Positions 16,847 to 26,076 of a stretch of DNA of 64,000 nt are shown here, one piece after another (positions within the stretch are counted from its first letter, which is position 1; each line of letters opens with the position of its first letter). A model generated the notes under the pieces. It did not search any database. It was not told the DNA's origin and was given only the letters and a program-made list of their open reading frames with translations. The DNA comes from Dehalococcoidia bacterium (GTDB lineage Bacteria; Chloroflexota; Dehalococcoidia; E44-bin15): assembly GCA_041649635.1 (NCBI GenBank), contig JBAZMV010000001.1, forward strand, positions 1-64,000, read 5' to 3'. Both the position numbers and the translations under genes were made by a program.

Positions 16847-17017
16847 CTAATATACAATCCTCTTCCTTCCAACCTCTCTGTAATTTCCAATCTTTCGCCT
16901 TCTTAGTGCAGTGTGGGTATACACACGACCGCATTTGCCGTTCTTGCACCTGTACAATCCCGTCTTCTCATTGTAGACCAGAGACTCGCCGCATTTAGGA
17001 CACTTTTTTTCAATCAT
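16847..17017 (-). CDS. Small zinc-ribbon protein (56 residues)
   Basis: This short gene encodes MIEKKCPKCGESLVYN followed by YRCKNGKCGR and a basic tail rich in Arg, Lys and Tyr. The two cysteine pairs form a zinc ribbon and the tail could bind nucleic acid. AAGGAC lies about 10 nt before the ATG. It begins 32 bp after the ABC permease on the same strand and could share its transcript. Function unknown. Confidence 0.65.
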   Translation of the reverse strand: MIEKKCPKCGESLVYNEKTGLYRCKNGKCGRVYTHTALRRRKIGNYREVGRKRIVY

Positions 17018-17049
17018 CTTAATTTCGTCCTTCTATCGGATTACACAAA

Positions 17050-18258
17050 TCATCCCCATATGGCATCGATTATCTTTGTCCTCATCGCTCCGTGCACGGG
17101 CAACAACGCGGAAATTATGGAGACGACGAATAGCAGCAAGGCGGTGCGGACTAACACAAACGGTATTATCCTTAAGAAGACGTCGCCGAACGGGAAATGG
17201 AACGGGTAGTGCGCTTCCAATGGTATTATTCCGAACTTGTAAATCAGCATGGCCAGCGCCAGCGCGACGATGGCATAGAATATGGCTCGTATCACGTACG
17301 ACATCGTGATAGAGGCGGGAGTTATACCGATAGCCCGCTGGATGCCTATCTGCCGTCTCCTGTGCGCCACATCGATATAAGTTATGATAAAAATTGTGAT
17401 GCCGGCCACAAGCAGGTTCACCGCATTCATGATTACTTCAATGATCTTAAAGCTTGACGTCATGCTGTGAACGAGGCCGGCATAGTCTTCCCATGTCATG
17501 ACCTTAAGGCCGTTCCTTATATTCAATATCTGATCAGTTATTGAGCCGACATCGGCATCTTCAGTAGTCCTGATATGTATGGTGCTGGCATTATTCGCCA
17601 GTAGCGGGGCAAGAGTATTGAACTCCTCTTCGGATATAAAGGCTTGCAGGTCCGTTTGAATAAACTCCGTGTGGAAAATGCCTTTAACCGTATATTCCTT
17701 CTCTATACCATCGGCATAGGCAACTTTTACTACATCTCCTGCATGCACATTCTGAAGCGACCTGGCGTATAGCTCCAAATCCGTTCTATCAGCACCGGCA
17801 AGCTGAACGCCGAGAACTATAGTATCGATATCATCCTCATCCAGATAGCTTCCCTCTATAATATAGTCGGCGATAGTAAAAACGGCTCTTTCCGTATCCG
17901 GATCAACCCCATAGACAGCAGCACCAACATATTTACCTTCAGAATCAATCTCAGCGCCCAGATAATTCCTTGCTGCGGCCGCCTCAACGCCTTCTATCTT
18001 CTCGACCTCCGCCATGAGCCAATCGACATCGGGAATGTAGTGGCTGGCTCCATCCGGTTCTATAAGGAGATCGCCCGTATGCGTATTGACCAGCTTATCG
18101 TTCGCCCCCCACACCAGCCCGTCGAGCAGACCGGGCACAAAGAGTAAATTTAGAGCCACAAGAATAAGAATAAGCATAGTGAGCAGGGCTATCCTGAAAT
18201 TGCCCTTAGTAACCGAGGTGAAAGCCAGCAGGCAGGCCACTTTCAGCGATCTGATCAT
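17050..18258 (-). CDS. ABC transporter permease, FtsX/MacB-like
   Basis: The 402-residue permease has an N-terminal membrane helix (about 13-35), a large extracytoplasmic domain (about 40-250) and three C-terminal helices. This is the FtsX-like layout of LolCE/MacB exporters, which move lipoproteins, peptides or drugs outward by a mechanical cycle. Its start overlaps the stop of the ATPase gene by 4 nt, so the two form one transporter. The substrate is unknown. Confidence 0.85.
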   Translation of the reverse strand: MIRSLKVACLLAFTSVTKGNFRIALLTMLILILVALNLLFVPGLLDGLVWGANDKLVNTHTGDLLIEPDGASHYIPDVDWLMAEVEKIEGVEAAAARNYLGAEIDSEGKYVGAAVYGVDPDTERAVFTIADYIIEGSYLDEDDIDTIVLGVQLAGADRTDLELYARSLQNVHAGDVVKVAYADGIEKEYTVKGIFHTEFIQTDLQAFISEEEFNTLAPLLANNASTIHIRTTEDADVGSITDQILNIRNGLKVMTWEDYAGLVHSMTSSFKIIEVIMNAVNLLVAGITIFIITYIDVAHRRRQIGIQRAIGITPASITMSYVIRAIFYAIVALALAMLIYKFGIIPLEAHYPFHFPFGDVFLRIIPFVLVRTALLLFVVSIISALLPVHGAMRTKIIDAIWG

Positions 18259-18938
18259 GCCGTTCCACCGTCACGCGCGATGACCTTGCCGTCTCCCAGC
18301 GTCAGAATATGCCGGGCGTACTGCCTGTCTCCGGGATCATGGGACACGAAGACGATGGTGATTTTCATATCCTGATTCAGCCTGGCCAGCGTTTCCATAA
18401 CCCTGCCGCTGGAGATGGTATCCAGATTGGCACAGGGCTCGTCGGCCAGAAGAACCTTTGGGCTGTTGATTAAAGCCCGGGCGATGGCCACCCGCTGCTG
18501 CTCACCCCCGGACAGCTCTTTAGGATAATGGCTGACTCTTTTGCCCAGGCCCACCAGCTTCAATAACTCGACAGCGCGTTTCTTGTAGTCTTTACCTTTG
18601 TGGTTCAGCATCATGCCGGGTAAATACACGTTCTGATGCGCGGTCAGTTCGCCAAGAAGGGCATACTCCTGGAAAACGTAGCCCAGATATTTCAGACGCA
18701 GCCGGGCTCTCTCGCTCTCAGCGAGTCGTGTCACATCATATCGACCGAGGAATATCCTCCCCGTTGTCGGAAGGTCCAGCAGCCCCATCTGCCTGAGAAG
18801 CGTCGATTTCCCCGAGCCGCTTTTGCCCATGATAGCAAGCATATCGCCATTCACAACATTGAAGGAGACGCCATCCAGCGCTTTAACCTTCACTTTACCC
18901 ATGTTATAGGTTTTAGTCAGCTTTTGTACTTTGATCAT
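18255..18938 (-). CDS. ABC transporter ATP-binding protein, LolD/MacB-like
   Basis: This 227-residue ATPase has Walker A GKSGSGKST, signature LSGGEQQR, Walker B KVLLADEPCANLD and the switch His in VSHDP. The sequence type matches ATPases that pair with FtsX-like permeases, and the permease follows with a 4-nt overlap. It would energise export by that permease. Confidence 0.9.
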   Translation of the reverse strand: MIKVQKLTKTYNMGKVKVKALDGVSFNVVNGDMLAIMGKSGSGKSTLLRQMGLLDLPTTGRIFLGRYDVTRLAESERARLRLKYLGYVFQEYALLGELTAHQNVYLPGMMLNHKGKDYKKRAVELLKLVGLGKRVSHYPKELSGGEQQRVAIARALINSPKVLLADEPCANLDTISSGRVMETLARLNQDMKITIVFVSHDPGDRQYARHILTLGDGKVIARDGGTA

Positions 18939-19097
18939 CTACTTACTGTACCGCTCTATGATTGTCGGGGGGCACCCGGGGATATTTTAATGTCTGGGGT
19001 GAACGATAACAAGTTCGATACTTTAATAAAAACAAAACGTTTGAAGCCACAAAGAGCCCTGCTCCATTAGAAGAAGACGCGTCTAAAGACAAAATCT

Positions 19098-19406
19098 CTA
19101 TAATTTCAAATTCAACAGTGTGACCCTGTCGTTCACGCGCTTCGCCGCTTCACGCCGCGTGAGCGGTCGTGACAGATCTCTTCCCAGCTTCTCATCCTCG
19201 ATGACTTCATTAAGCCAGTTGCTGAAGTCATGCTTCTCATCGTTTGAATGATAGAAAAAGGTCTCATCCGACATAGTCTCAAGTCCGTCGGCCAGTTCAC
19301 TCATATTCCTGAATATGCGCCCATCGCAACACCAAAACGTATTTTTTTCAGGAACGTCGGCCAAGAATTTCTGCGCATCCTGTTTCGTAACCTTGATCTT
19401 ATACAT
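19098..19406 (-). CDS. DUF5752-like small protein
   Basis: The 102-residue soluble protein contains FRNMSELADGLETMSDETFFYH and then FSNWLNEVIEDEKLGRDL. This matches the remembered pattern of DUF5752 (a Tyr/Phe-His motif, then an acidic DFSxWL segment). No catalytic motif is evident and the function is unknown. It is transcribed toward the ABC pair but separated by about 160 bp. Confidence 0.55.
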   Translation of the reverse strand: MYKIKVTKQDAQKFLADVPEKNTFWCCDGRIFRNMSELADGLETMSDETFFYHSNDEKHDFSNWLNEVIEDEKLGRDLSRPLTRREAAKRVNDRVTLLNLKL

Positions 19407-19538
19407 CGTATCACCCCTCTCCTGAGATGCAGAGCATCAATATGTGTTGCACGCATGATAAAGACTCTCTGATGGAGGAACATTATACTACTTTTCGGGG
19501 TGATTGTCGTTAGAGTATCGCTGTTTTGACACGAAGCT

Positions 19539-20207
19539 TCATAGACTGTCACTGCTGGCAATTTCCGCCGCCGTATGCCTGACCCACCCCAGCCACTCTT
19601 CCAGCCCCTGTCCCGTGGCGCAGGATATCTCAAAAATCTCCACTTTGTCATTAAGTCCAGTCACCGATTTTCTATACGCTTCGGTGTCAAATTTGGAATA
19701 TGGCAGCAGATCGATCTTGTTCACCAGAATGACATCGGCTATGGTGAACATCAACGGATACTTCAACGGTTTGTCGTCGCCCTCAGGAACGCTGGCGATG
19801 ACGAGGTTCTTATGCGCGCCTATCTTGAATTCGGCGGTGCAGATGAGATTGCCTATGTTCTCGATAAACAGAACATCGATATCGTCAAGCGGAATCTCAT
19901 TGAGAGCACGCTTTATCATGTTTGCATCAAGGTGACATTCTCCGCCGGTGTTAATCTGCAGTACCGGCACGTTCTCCTGAGCTATTCTGTCCGCGTCCAC
20001 GCTGGAGCTGACATCGCCTTCGATGACCCCGATCCTTATTTTGTCCTTAAGGCTGGCGATGGTCTGCAAAATCACGCTCGTTTTACCCGCCCCCGGAGAG
20101 GCCATTACATTAATCGCAAGTACGTTTTTGCTATCGAGCAGTTTTCTGTTCTCAAGTGCGATACGGTCGTTGGCGCTGAGTATATCCTTTAAAACCTTGA
20201 TTTCCAT
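19539..20207 (-). CDS. hypB: Hydrogenase nickel-insertion GTPase HypB
   Basis: HypB is the GTPase that delivers nickel to [NiFe]-hydrogenase with HypA. The 222-residue protein has the P-loop ASPGAGKTS, the metal-site segment GGECHLDANM, the FIENIGNLICTAEF motif and the NKID guanine-specificity motif. It lacks a His-rich N-terminus. ATG 20207 is preferred because GAGGTGG lies just upstream, next to the hypA stop. No hydrogenase structural gene is in the window, so the client enzyme is elsewhere. Confidence 0.92.
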   Translation of the reverse strand: MEIKVLKDILSANDRIALENRKLLDSKNVLAINVMASPGAGKTSVILQTIASLKDKIRIGVIEGDVSSSVDADRIAQENVPVLQINTGGECHLDANMIKRALNEIPLDDIDVLFIENIGNLICTAEFKIGAHKNLVIASVPEGDDKPLKYPLMFTIADVILVNKIDLLPYSKFDTEAYRKSVTGLNDKVEIFEISCATGQGLEEWLGWVRHTAAEIASSDSL

Positions 20208-20208
20208 G

Positions 20209-20550
20209 TCAGTCCACCTCAATGCTTTCCACGAACAACTCCATGCCCTTTAAAAGCTGAACGTTTTTTTTATGGCATTCCGGGCATATCCAGTCCAGTT
20301 TCTTGATTGTGAACTCGTGGCCGCAGTCGCGGCAGCGACCCTGAGTAGGCACGCGTTTGAAAAACAGTTTAGCGTCCTCGGCGATGGTCCCTTTGCTGAG
20401 CTGCTCATAATAGAACTGCATACATTCATCGACATAGCCGCTTAGTTCTCCGGCGACCACATTGACTCTCAAAACCTTCTTAGCCCCGGACTTCCTGGCG
20501 TGCTCCAGAACGAGGTCTATCAGGCCCTGGGTTATTGCTAATTCATGCAT
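20209..20550 (-). CDS. hypA: Hydrogenase maturation nickel-binding protein HypA
   Basis: The 113-residue protein begins MHELAITQGLIDLV, the conserved nickel-binding N-terminus (His2). It carries the zinc site CRDCGHEF...CPECH near residues 74-95. It passes nickel to HypB. The two genes abut (stop TGA one base from the hypB ATG), so they form an operon. Confidence 0.93.
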   Translation of the reverse strand: MHELAITQGLIDLVLEHARKSGAKKVLRVNVVAGELSGYVDECMQFYYEQLSKGTIAEDAKLFFKRVPTQGRCRDCGHEFTIKKLDWICPECHKKNVQLLKGMELFVESIEVD

Positions 20551-20620
20551 ATTCCATCACTACACAATTTCCAAATTAACTGAGACCATGTTGGTCGCAC
20601 ATCGTTTCATTTTACCTGAT

Positions 20621-20654
20621 AAAAAAGTAAGGGGGAAGCACTTATGCTTCCCCC
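20621..20654 (-). terminator. Intrinsic terminator after the cNMP-binding gene
   Basis: GGGGGAAGCA (20631-20640) and TGCTTCCCCC (20645-20654) make a 10-bp stem with a 4-nt loop. On the minus strand the stem is followed by TTACTTTTTT. It ends transcription from 21214 before hypA. Confidence 0.85.
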
Positions 20655-20743
20655 CATTTCAACTTACCTTTTAAATAAGTCGCATCTTACATTCAACTAT
20701 ACTTGTAACTTTATCCTTCTGAATTCACCCCTGATAAAAACGA

Positions 20744-21214
20744 TTAAGTAACATTCGTAAGCTGTAAAAACGCGTTATGCAGCCTCTGGGAAAGTGCGCT
20801 AGTAATCCATTGATAAACTACACAGCCCAAAACAGGATCGTTTTGGGATAAATCGCGTAAAGCTTGTCCGTTAAAGACCAGCGCGGTTAACTTCTTTTCA
20901 ACCCTAACTGAACCTTTATATGAATATGGCGGAACCACCGCCGACCAGCCAACTAGTTCGAACTTAGAAGCGGTTTGTATCTGCCGTTCGTAGGTCTTTC
21001 CAAGTCCTACAATAATCGATGCCGTACCTTCCGCAATTAAATACAGATTGTTAGCTTTTTTCCCTTCCTTGGCTATAATCTCCCCAGCTTCATATGTCTT
21101 CAGTGTACACAAACTCGCTAACTTCTCAAGCAGTCCTTTGTTAGCCTTCGGCAGTACATCAGCTTTAACCCAGTACTCAGTAGCTTTTTTTAGTACTCCT
21201 AACTTTTCCACCAT
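20744..21214 (-). CDS. Stand-alone cyclic-nucleotide-binding domain protein
   Basis: The 156-residue protein is a CRP-type sensor barrel: YEAGEIIAKEGKKANNLYLI, then EGTASIIVG, FELVGWSAVVPP and a C-terminal helix. There is no helix-turn-helix, so it is not a complete CRP/FNR regulator. It lies between the formate dehydrogenase operon and hypAB and ends at a strong terminator. Ligand and partner are unknown. Confidence 0.75.
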   Translation of the reverse strand: MVEKLGVLKKATEYWVKADVLPKANKGLLEKLASLCTLKTYEAGEIIAKEGKKANNLYLIAEGTASIIVGLGKTYERQIQTASKFELVGWSAVVPPYSYKGSVRVEKKLTALVFNGQALRDLSQNDPVLGCVVYQWITSALSQRLHNAFLQLTNVT

Positions 21215-21296
21215 TTCCCTCCAATTCTATATATCGGATATCGACTTCATCGATATCATCAACATATCATAGACTAAACTTTAGCCTGTACTCCAT

Positions 21297-22130
21297 TTAA
21301 ATCTCTTCACCCAGTTCTTTTAATTGCTGATAAGAGTACACCGGTCCGTCAAAACACACGTATTTTTCACCGATGTTGCAGTGGCCGCATTTGCCCAGGC
21401 CGCACTCCATCCTTCGCTCCATAGTCGTGATTATCTTGTCCCCGGCGAAGCCCAGCTTCAGCAGGTCCAGGATAACGAAGTGTATCATTATCGGCGGGCC
21501 GCAGACAAAAGCCACGGTGTTCTTCAGGTCGATGTTGATCTTGGACAGCAGCGAGCCGACCACGCCGATGTTCTCGCACCAATTCTTCTCCGGATCGGTA
21601 TCCACGGTGCGCAGAACCTCGCTGTTGGGCACCTTGCCCCATCTATCGAGGTCGTCCATGAAGCACATCATCTTGGGATACCTGCAGCCGTAGAGAATGC
21701 TTATCTTCTTGAATTTCTCCCTCTCGGCGAACATCTGATTGATCAGCGAGCGCAGAGGCGCCAGACCGATGCCGCCGGCCACGAACAGGATATCCTTGCC
21801 GGCTACTTCATCGAACGGGAAGGTATTGCCGTAAGGGCCCCTGAAACCGATGACGTCGCCTTCCTTTTTCTGGTGCATGGCGCGGCTAACTTTGCCAACT
21901 CCGGCTACGCTCAATTCCAGATAGCCTTTCATCGACGGCGACGAAGTGATGGAGATAGGGGCCTCGCCGACGCCGAATATGGTGACCTCGCCGAACTGGC
22001 CGGGACGATAGGCAAATGACTTGCGCATCTCCGGCTCGTTGAACTCCAGGGTGAATGTCTTAATGTTTTCGGCTTCGTCACGTATCTTTTTTATAGTTAT
22101 CAAATGAGGAGCATAAATGTTCTCAGTCAT
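21297..22130 (-). CDS. FAD/NAD(P)-binding [2Fe-2S] reductase subunit (AsrB/HydG-like)
   Basis: The 277-residue protein has a ferredoxin-NADP reductase fold: FAD-binding YRPGQFGEVTIFG, NAD-binding FVAGGIGLAPLRSL, and a C-terminal [2Fe-2S] site ECGLGKCGHCNIG with a later Cys. Relatives are anaerobic sulfite reductase subunit B and hydrogenase gamma subunits that pass electrons between NAD(P)H and Fe-S partners. The ATG at 22130 overlaps the stop of the preceding gene and has GGAGGG upstream. Here it probably links formate dehydrogenase to NAD(P). Confidence 0.85.
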   Translation of the reverse strand: MTENIYAPHLITIKKIRDEAENIKTFTLEFNEPEMRKSFAYRPGQFGEVTIFGVGEAPISITSSPSMKGYLELSVAGVGKVSRAMHQKKEGDVIGFRGPYGNTFPFDEVAGKDILFVAGGIGLAPLRSLINQMFAEREKFKKISILYGCRYPKMMCFMDDLDRWGKVPNSEVLRTVDTDPEKNWCENIGVVGSLLSKINIDLKNTVAFVCGPPIMIHFVILDLLKLGFAGDKIITTMERRMECGLGKCGHCNIGEKYVCFDGPVYSYQQLKELGEEI

Positions 22131-23155
22131 TTCGATGTAACCCTCCCCAGGATATGGGTGATGTCTATATCGGCGGGACACACCTCTATGCATCGCCCGC
22201 AGCCGGTGCAGCCGGGCACTCCGTTATACTTGTCCGGAGTATATACGCATTTGTGGAATATCCTCTGGCGCAGCCTTTCCGACTGATGTTCCCGTGTATT
22301 TTCCGCCGCCATCTGGGTGAAGCCGCCGAGCTGGCAGCTGTCCCAGTAGCGAACCCTGGTGCTGACGCCGTCGCCTTCATTGATGTCCTCTATATTGAAG
22401 CAGTGACAGGTGGGACATACAAAGTTACAGCCGCCGCAGAGGATACAGGGCAGGGACTCCTCCGACCACAGTTTGTCGTCCCACGAACCCGGCAGCTTCT
22501 TCTTGGCCTCGGCCGAGCGCACCGAGCGCTTAAAAGCGCCCTTGCTCTTCTTCTCCAGATCGGCCGCCTTCGCCTTGTCGGCATCGGTAGCGGCGCCGAA
22601 CAGCTTCGAGCCCTTTTCGATTGCCTTCTTGCCTTTATCGCTCCCGATGTTCACCAGGTATTTGTCTCCGAGGTCAGTGAACATAACATCGAACGCTTCA
22701 CTAGCGAAAGGACCCGTCTTAGTTGAATCGCAGAAGCACGTATCGCAGGGCTCGTTGCAGTTAAGCCCCATAAGTACGGTATTGTCCCGCCGCGCCTTAT
22801 AGTAGGTATCCACGTAGTTGGACATGTATATCTCGTCCAGGGTCTTGATACCGTAAAGGTCGCAGGGGCGCAAACCCCATATCACGCGCTTGGCGTCGTT
22901 GGTATGAGCCACGATGTCTACCTTCTTTGGATCCTTGGCGTTGAAAGTAAATATCTTCTCGCGCTGCGGGAAGAAGTATTCCTTGGGAGGAATCAACGGC
23001 CGCCCGTTGAAACCTGTCTCCATCTTAACGGAACCCATGTTGCCCATTATGAGGGTGCCGTTTTCGATGGACGACACTATGACCTCACGGTCGCCGTTCA
23101 AAGCCTTCAGGAAATCGGCCAGATTGCCTTTGCTTATAATCTTCATCTCGCTCAT
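22127..23155 (-). CDS. 4Fe-4S dicluster protein, AsrA/hydrogenase-beta-like
   Basis: The 342-residue protein ends with two cluster motifs, CILCGGCNFVCPTCHC and CTGCGRCIEVCP, after a long N-terminal part (GLRPCDLYGIKTLDEIY) shared with anaerobic sulfite reductase subunit A and hydrogenase beta subunits. A third Cys group, CNEPCDTCFC, lies near residue 133. It starts 3 bp after fdhA and overlaps the flavoprotein gene by ATGA. It likely bridges electrons between the formate dehydrogenase and the flavin subunit. Confidence 0.85.
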   Translation of the reverse strand: MSEMKIISKGNLADFLKALNGDREVIVSSIENGTLIMGNMGSVKMETGFNGRPLIPPKEYFFPQREKIFTFNAKDPKKVDIVAHTNDAKRVIWGLRPCDLYGIKTLDEIYMSNYVDTYYKARRDNTVLMGLNCNEPCDTCFCDSTKTGPFASEAFDVMFTDLGDKYLVNIGSDKGKKAIEKGSKLFGAATDADKAKAADLEKKSKGAFKRSVRSAEAKKKLPGSWDDKLWSEESLPCILCGGCNFVCPTCHCFNIEDINEGDGVSTRVRYWDSCQLGGFTQMAAENTREHQSERLRQRIFHKCVYTPDKYNGVPGCTGCGRCIEVCPADIDITHILGRVTSK

Positions 23156-23158
23156 TGT

Positions 23159-25186
23159 CTAATTCCTCTCCAGCTTAACCGCGCATACTTTGTATTCCGG
23201 TATCTTGGCCACCGGGTCCAGATTGGCGGCGGTAAGTCTATTAGCTGCAGCTTCCGCGAAGTGGAAAGGAATGAAAACCAGCCCTTCCTGAATTGTATCG
23301 ACGACCTTAGCTTTAACTACTATCTGGCCTCTTCTCGATGATACTTTCGTCATCGCGCCGTTTCTTATTCCAAGCTTTGTAGCGTCACTCTTGCTTATTT
23401 CCACATAGCTTCCCGGCACTTCCCTGTCCAGTATCGGAACCCTTCTCGTCATCGTGCCGGTATGATAGTGGAATCCGGTGCGCCCCGTTGTGAGCATGAA
23501 CGGATACTCGCCGTCCGGCAATTCCGCCGGCTGTTTGTACGTTATAGGCATGAATTTACCCAGACCGCGCGCGAATTTATCCTTATGAAGATAGGGAGTC
23601 CCAGGATGTTCTGTCGTCGGACACGGCCAGGCCAGACCGCCGTTCTCCAACCGGCTGTAGGTTATGCCGCCATACGACGGAGTCAGTTTAGCAATCTCCT
23701 TCATGATTTCCTCTGGAGATGCGTAATCCATCTTGTAACCCATCTGTCTGGAAAGCTCACATATGATCTGCCAGTCCGGCCTGCTGTTACCGATGGGATC
23801 GATAGCCTTTCTGATCCTTTGCACCCTTCTCTCGGTATTGCTGAATGTGCCATCCTTCTCGGCAGGCGAGACCCCCGGTAATACTACGTGAGCCAGCTTT
23901 GCCGTTTCCGTTAAGAATATATCCTGTACTACAAGAAACTCTAATTTCTTTAATGCGTGCTCAGTATGATTACTGTCGGGATCTGACACCATGGGATTCT
24001 CTCCCATAATGTACATGGCTTTCAGCCGACCGTCCGCCGCGCACTCTATCATCTGAGTAGCGGTGAATCCAGGCTTGGGGGATAGCGTTACTCCCCAGAC
24101 TTTTTCGAACTTCTGGCGGAGCTCGTCGTTATTGACTGCCTGATAACCGGTGAAAACGTTGGGCAGGCCGCCCATGTCGCAGGCACCCTGGACATTACTC
24201 TGTCCGCGCAGCGGATTCACTCCTGTTGAGGGCTTGCCAACGTTACCGGTCAGCATCGCCAGGTTGGCGCATGACATAACATTATCAACGCCTGTTACAT
24301 GCTGAGTAACACCCATGCAATAAATTATTGAGCTCTTCTTGCTCCCTGCATACGTTTTAGCCGCACTTATAATGTCGCCGACAGGTATGCCGGTGATCTC
24401 GGAAGCCTTCTGCGGAGTGCAATCAGATACTGCTTTCTTTAGCTCCTCAAACCCCTCCGTGCGCGTCTCGACGAACTGCTTATCATATAAACCTTCGGAG
24501 ATGATGTAGTTCATCATACCGTTGAGCAAGGCCACATCCGAACCGGGCTTGAGGCTCATGTATAACCCGGCTAGTTTAGCCACCTGTGTTTTTCTCGGAT
24601 CGGCCACTATAAGCTTTGTGCCCTTTTTAACCGCCTTAATTATCTGATGCGAAACCAGCGGGTGCTGTTCTGTAGTGTTGGAGCCGATAGCAAGGATTAC
24701 TTCGGCTTCGCCGATCTCATTAATGGAGTTGGTCATTGCGCCGCTTCCAAATGTTGTGGCCAGACCGGCCACAGTGGAAGAGTGTCAAAGACGGGCGCAA
24801 TGGTCGATGTTGTTCGTGCCGATAACGGCACGTGTGAACTTCTGTAAAAGATAGTTTTCTTCGTTAGTGCATTTCGCGGATGTGAGAACGGCGATGGAAT
24901 CGCTGCCTGATTCTTTCTTGATCTTGTCGAGTTTTGTTGCAATCAGCTTATAGGCTTCATCCCACGACGCTTCCTTGAAATTATCGCCCTGTCTGATGAG
25001 AGGCGTCGTCAGCCGTTCCGGGCTGTGAATATATTCGTGACCCTGCCATCCCTTGATGCACAACTTGCCGTGGCTTACATCATGTGAGGTACTAGGATAA
25101 ACCGCAGCCACCCTGCCGCCTTCCACCCCGAGATAAAAGTTACAACCGCACCCGCAAAACTCGCAGGTGGTTAAGACCCTTTCCAA
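23159..25186 (-). CDS. fdhA: Selenocysteine-containing formate dehydrogenase, catalytic subunit
   Basis: This molybdo- or tungstoenzyme oxidises formate (or reduces CO2) at a bis-MGD site. The gene reads through an in-frame TGA at 24785-24787: HCARL-U-HSSTVAGL is exactly the family's catalytic site, giving Sec134 in a 675-residue protein. The N-terminal [4Fe-4S] motif is CEFCGCGCNFYLG...GKLCIKGW. The C-terminal MGD-binding domain (LTTGRTGFHYHTGTMTRR) is intact. A SECIS-like hairpin follows the TGA. No twin-arginine signal is present, so it is cytoplasmic. It sits between focA and two electron-transfer subunits in one operon. Confidence 0.93.
24744..24787 (-). promoter_or_regulatory. Selenocysteine TGA and bacterial SECIS hairpin
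   Basis: From the TGA (24787-24785), the mRNA folds into a lower stem CTTCCA/TGGAAG and an upper 7-bp stem TGTGGCC/GGCCACA. The apical loop is GGTCT, the same loop I recall for the E. coli fdhF SECIS. The loop lies about 19 nt from the TGA, within the range used by SelB. selA, selB, selD and tRNA-Sec are not in the window. Confidence 0.88.
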
Positions 25187-25204
25187 AACCTGCCTCCTTT
25201 AAGA

Positions 25205-25250
25205 AAGCCTCTGCCATAAAAAATCGCCCTATCTAATATGGCAGAGGCTT
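25205..25250 (-). promoter_or_regulatory. Long hairpin between focA and fdhA
   Basis: AAGCCTCTGCCATA (25205-25218) and its perfect inverse (25237-25250) form a 14-bp stem with an 18-nt loop. On the transcript it is followed only by TTTCTT and then the fdhA ribosome site AAAGGAGG. It may be a leaky terminator or a processing/stability element that sets the focA:fdhA ratio. Confidence 0.6.
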
Positions 25251-25257
25251 AACCAAT

Positions 25258-26076
25258 CTACTTTGCCGCTGGCGGCTGCTGTGCCTTTTGTTTACCGGTT
25301 CTCATGTATACATACCAGTATGCACCGGATACAAAAACCGCAGCGCCTACGATATTACCAAGGGTAACCGGGATGAGGTTTTTCACGATGAAGTCGCCCC
25401 AGGTAACAGCTGCGCCTTCAAAAATACCGGCCGGGATAAAGAACATGTTGGCCACGCTGTGTTCGTAACCGAGAGCAACGAAAGCCATGATTGGCCACCA
25501 TATGGCCCATACCTTGCCTATGATGCTGTCGCTGCTGATGGCCATCCACACTGCAAGACAAACCAGCCAGTTACAACCTATGCCGCGCAGAAATGCCTGG
25601 TCCCAGCCCAGGGAGACTTTCTTGCTCGCGATAGTACCGATGTACTCATGCCAGGGTGATGCCGCAAATAGTCCAGTCATATGCGCCAGTAAATAAGCTA
25701 CGATCAAGGCGCCGATAAAGTTGCCGATGTAAACGAAGAACCAGTTTTTCAGCAAGCCTCCGATTTTAGCTTTGCCGCTCATGCATGAAAGCACGGGTAT
25801 GGCACAGTTGCCGGTGAAAAGCTCCGACCCGGCAATGACCACCAACATGAGTCCTACAGGGAACACGCCGCCGAAGATGAATTTTTGAATACCCGGCATG
25901 CCTAGATTTGTAGCCCAATCGCCGGCGGCAGCCGTAACCGCAAGCTGCGCCCCGAAAGCGATGTAAGCACCGGCCAGAATGCCGAGCACCAGCATCTTGC
26001 CCCAGGGGAGCTGTGTTTTCGCAGTACCTGCAGAACACGCCGCCTCTGCGATCTCTTTAGGTGATTTGAATGGCAT
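25258..26076 (-). CDS. focA: Formate/nitrite-family channel, FocA-like
   Basis: The 272-residue membrane protein has six helices with the FNT pattern, including GSELFTGNCAIP and the later GRGIGCNWLVCLAVW segment lining the pore. It would move formate across the membrane. Being first in the operon with fdhA makes formate the likely substrate rather than nitrite. The tail is hydrophilic (GKQKAQQPPAAK). Confidence 0.88.
   Translation of the reverse strand: MPFKSPKEIAEAACSAGTAKTQLPWGKMLVLGILAGAYIAFGAQLAVTAAAGDWATNLGMPGIQKFIFGGVFPVGLMLVVIAGSELFTGNCAIPVLSCMSGKAKIGGLLKNWFFVYIGNFIGALIVAYLLAHMTGLFAASPWHEYIGTIASKKVSLGWDQAFLRGIGCNWLVCLAVWMAISSDSIIGKVWAIWWPIMAFVALGYEHSVANMFFIPAGIFEGAAVTWGDFIVKNLIPVTLGNIVGAAVFVSGAYWYVYMRTGKQKAQQPPAAK

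Noticed and set aside
24772..24800. fdhA as a frameshifted or broken pseudogene in two pieces
   Set aside because: The break is a single TGA at the known selenocysteine position with a SECIS hairpin; both halves are intact and in one frame.
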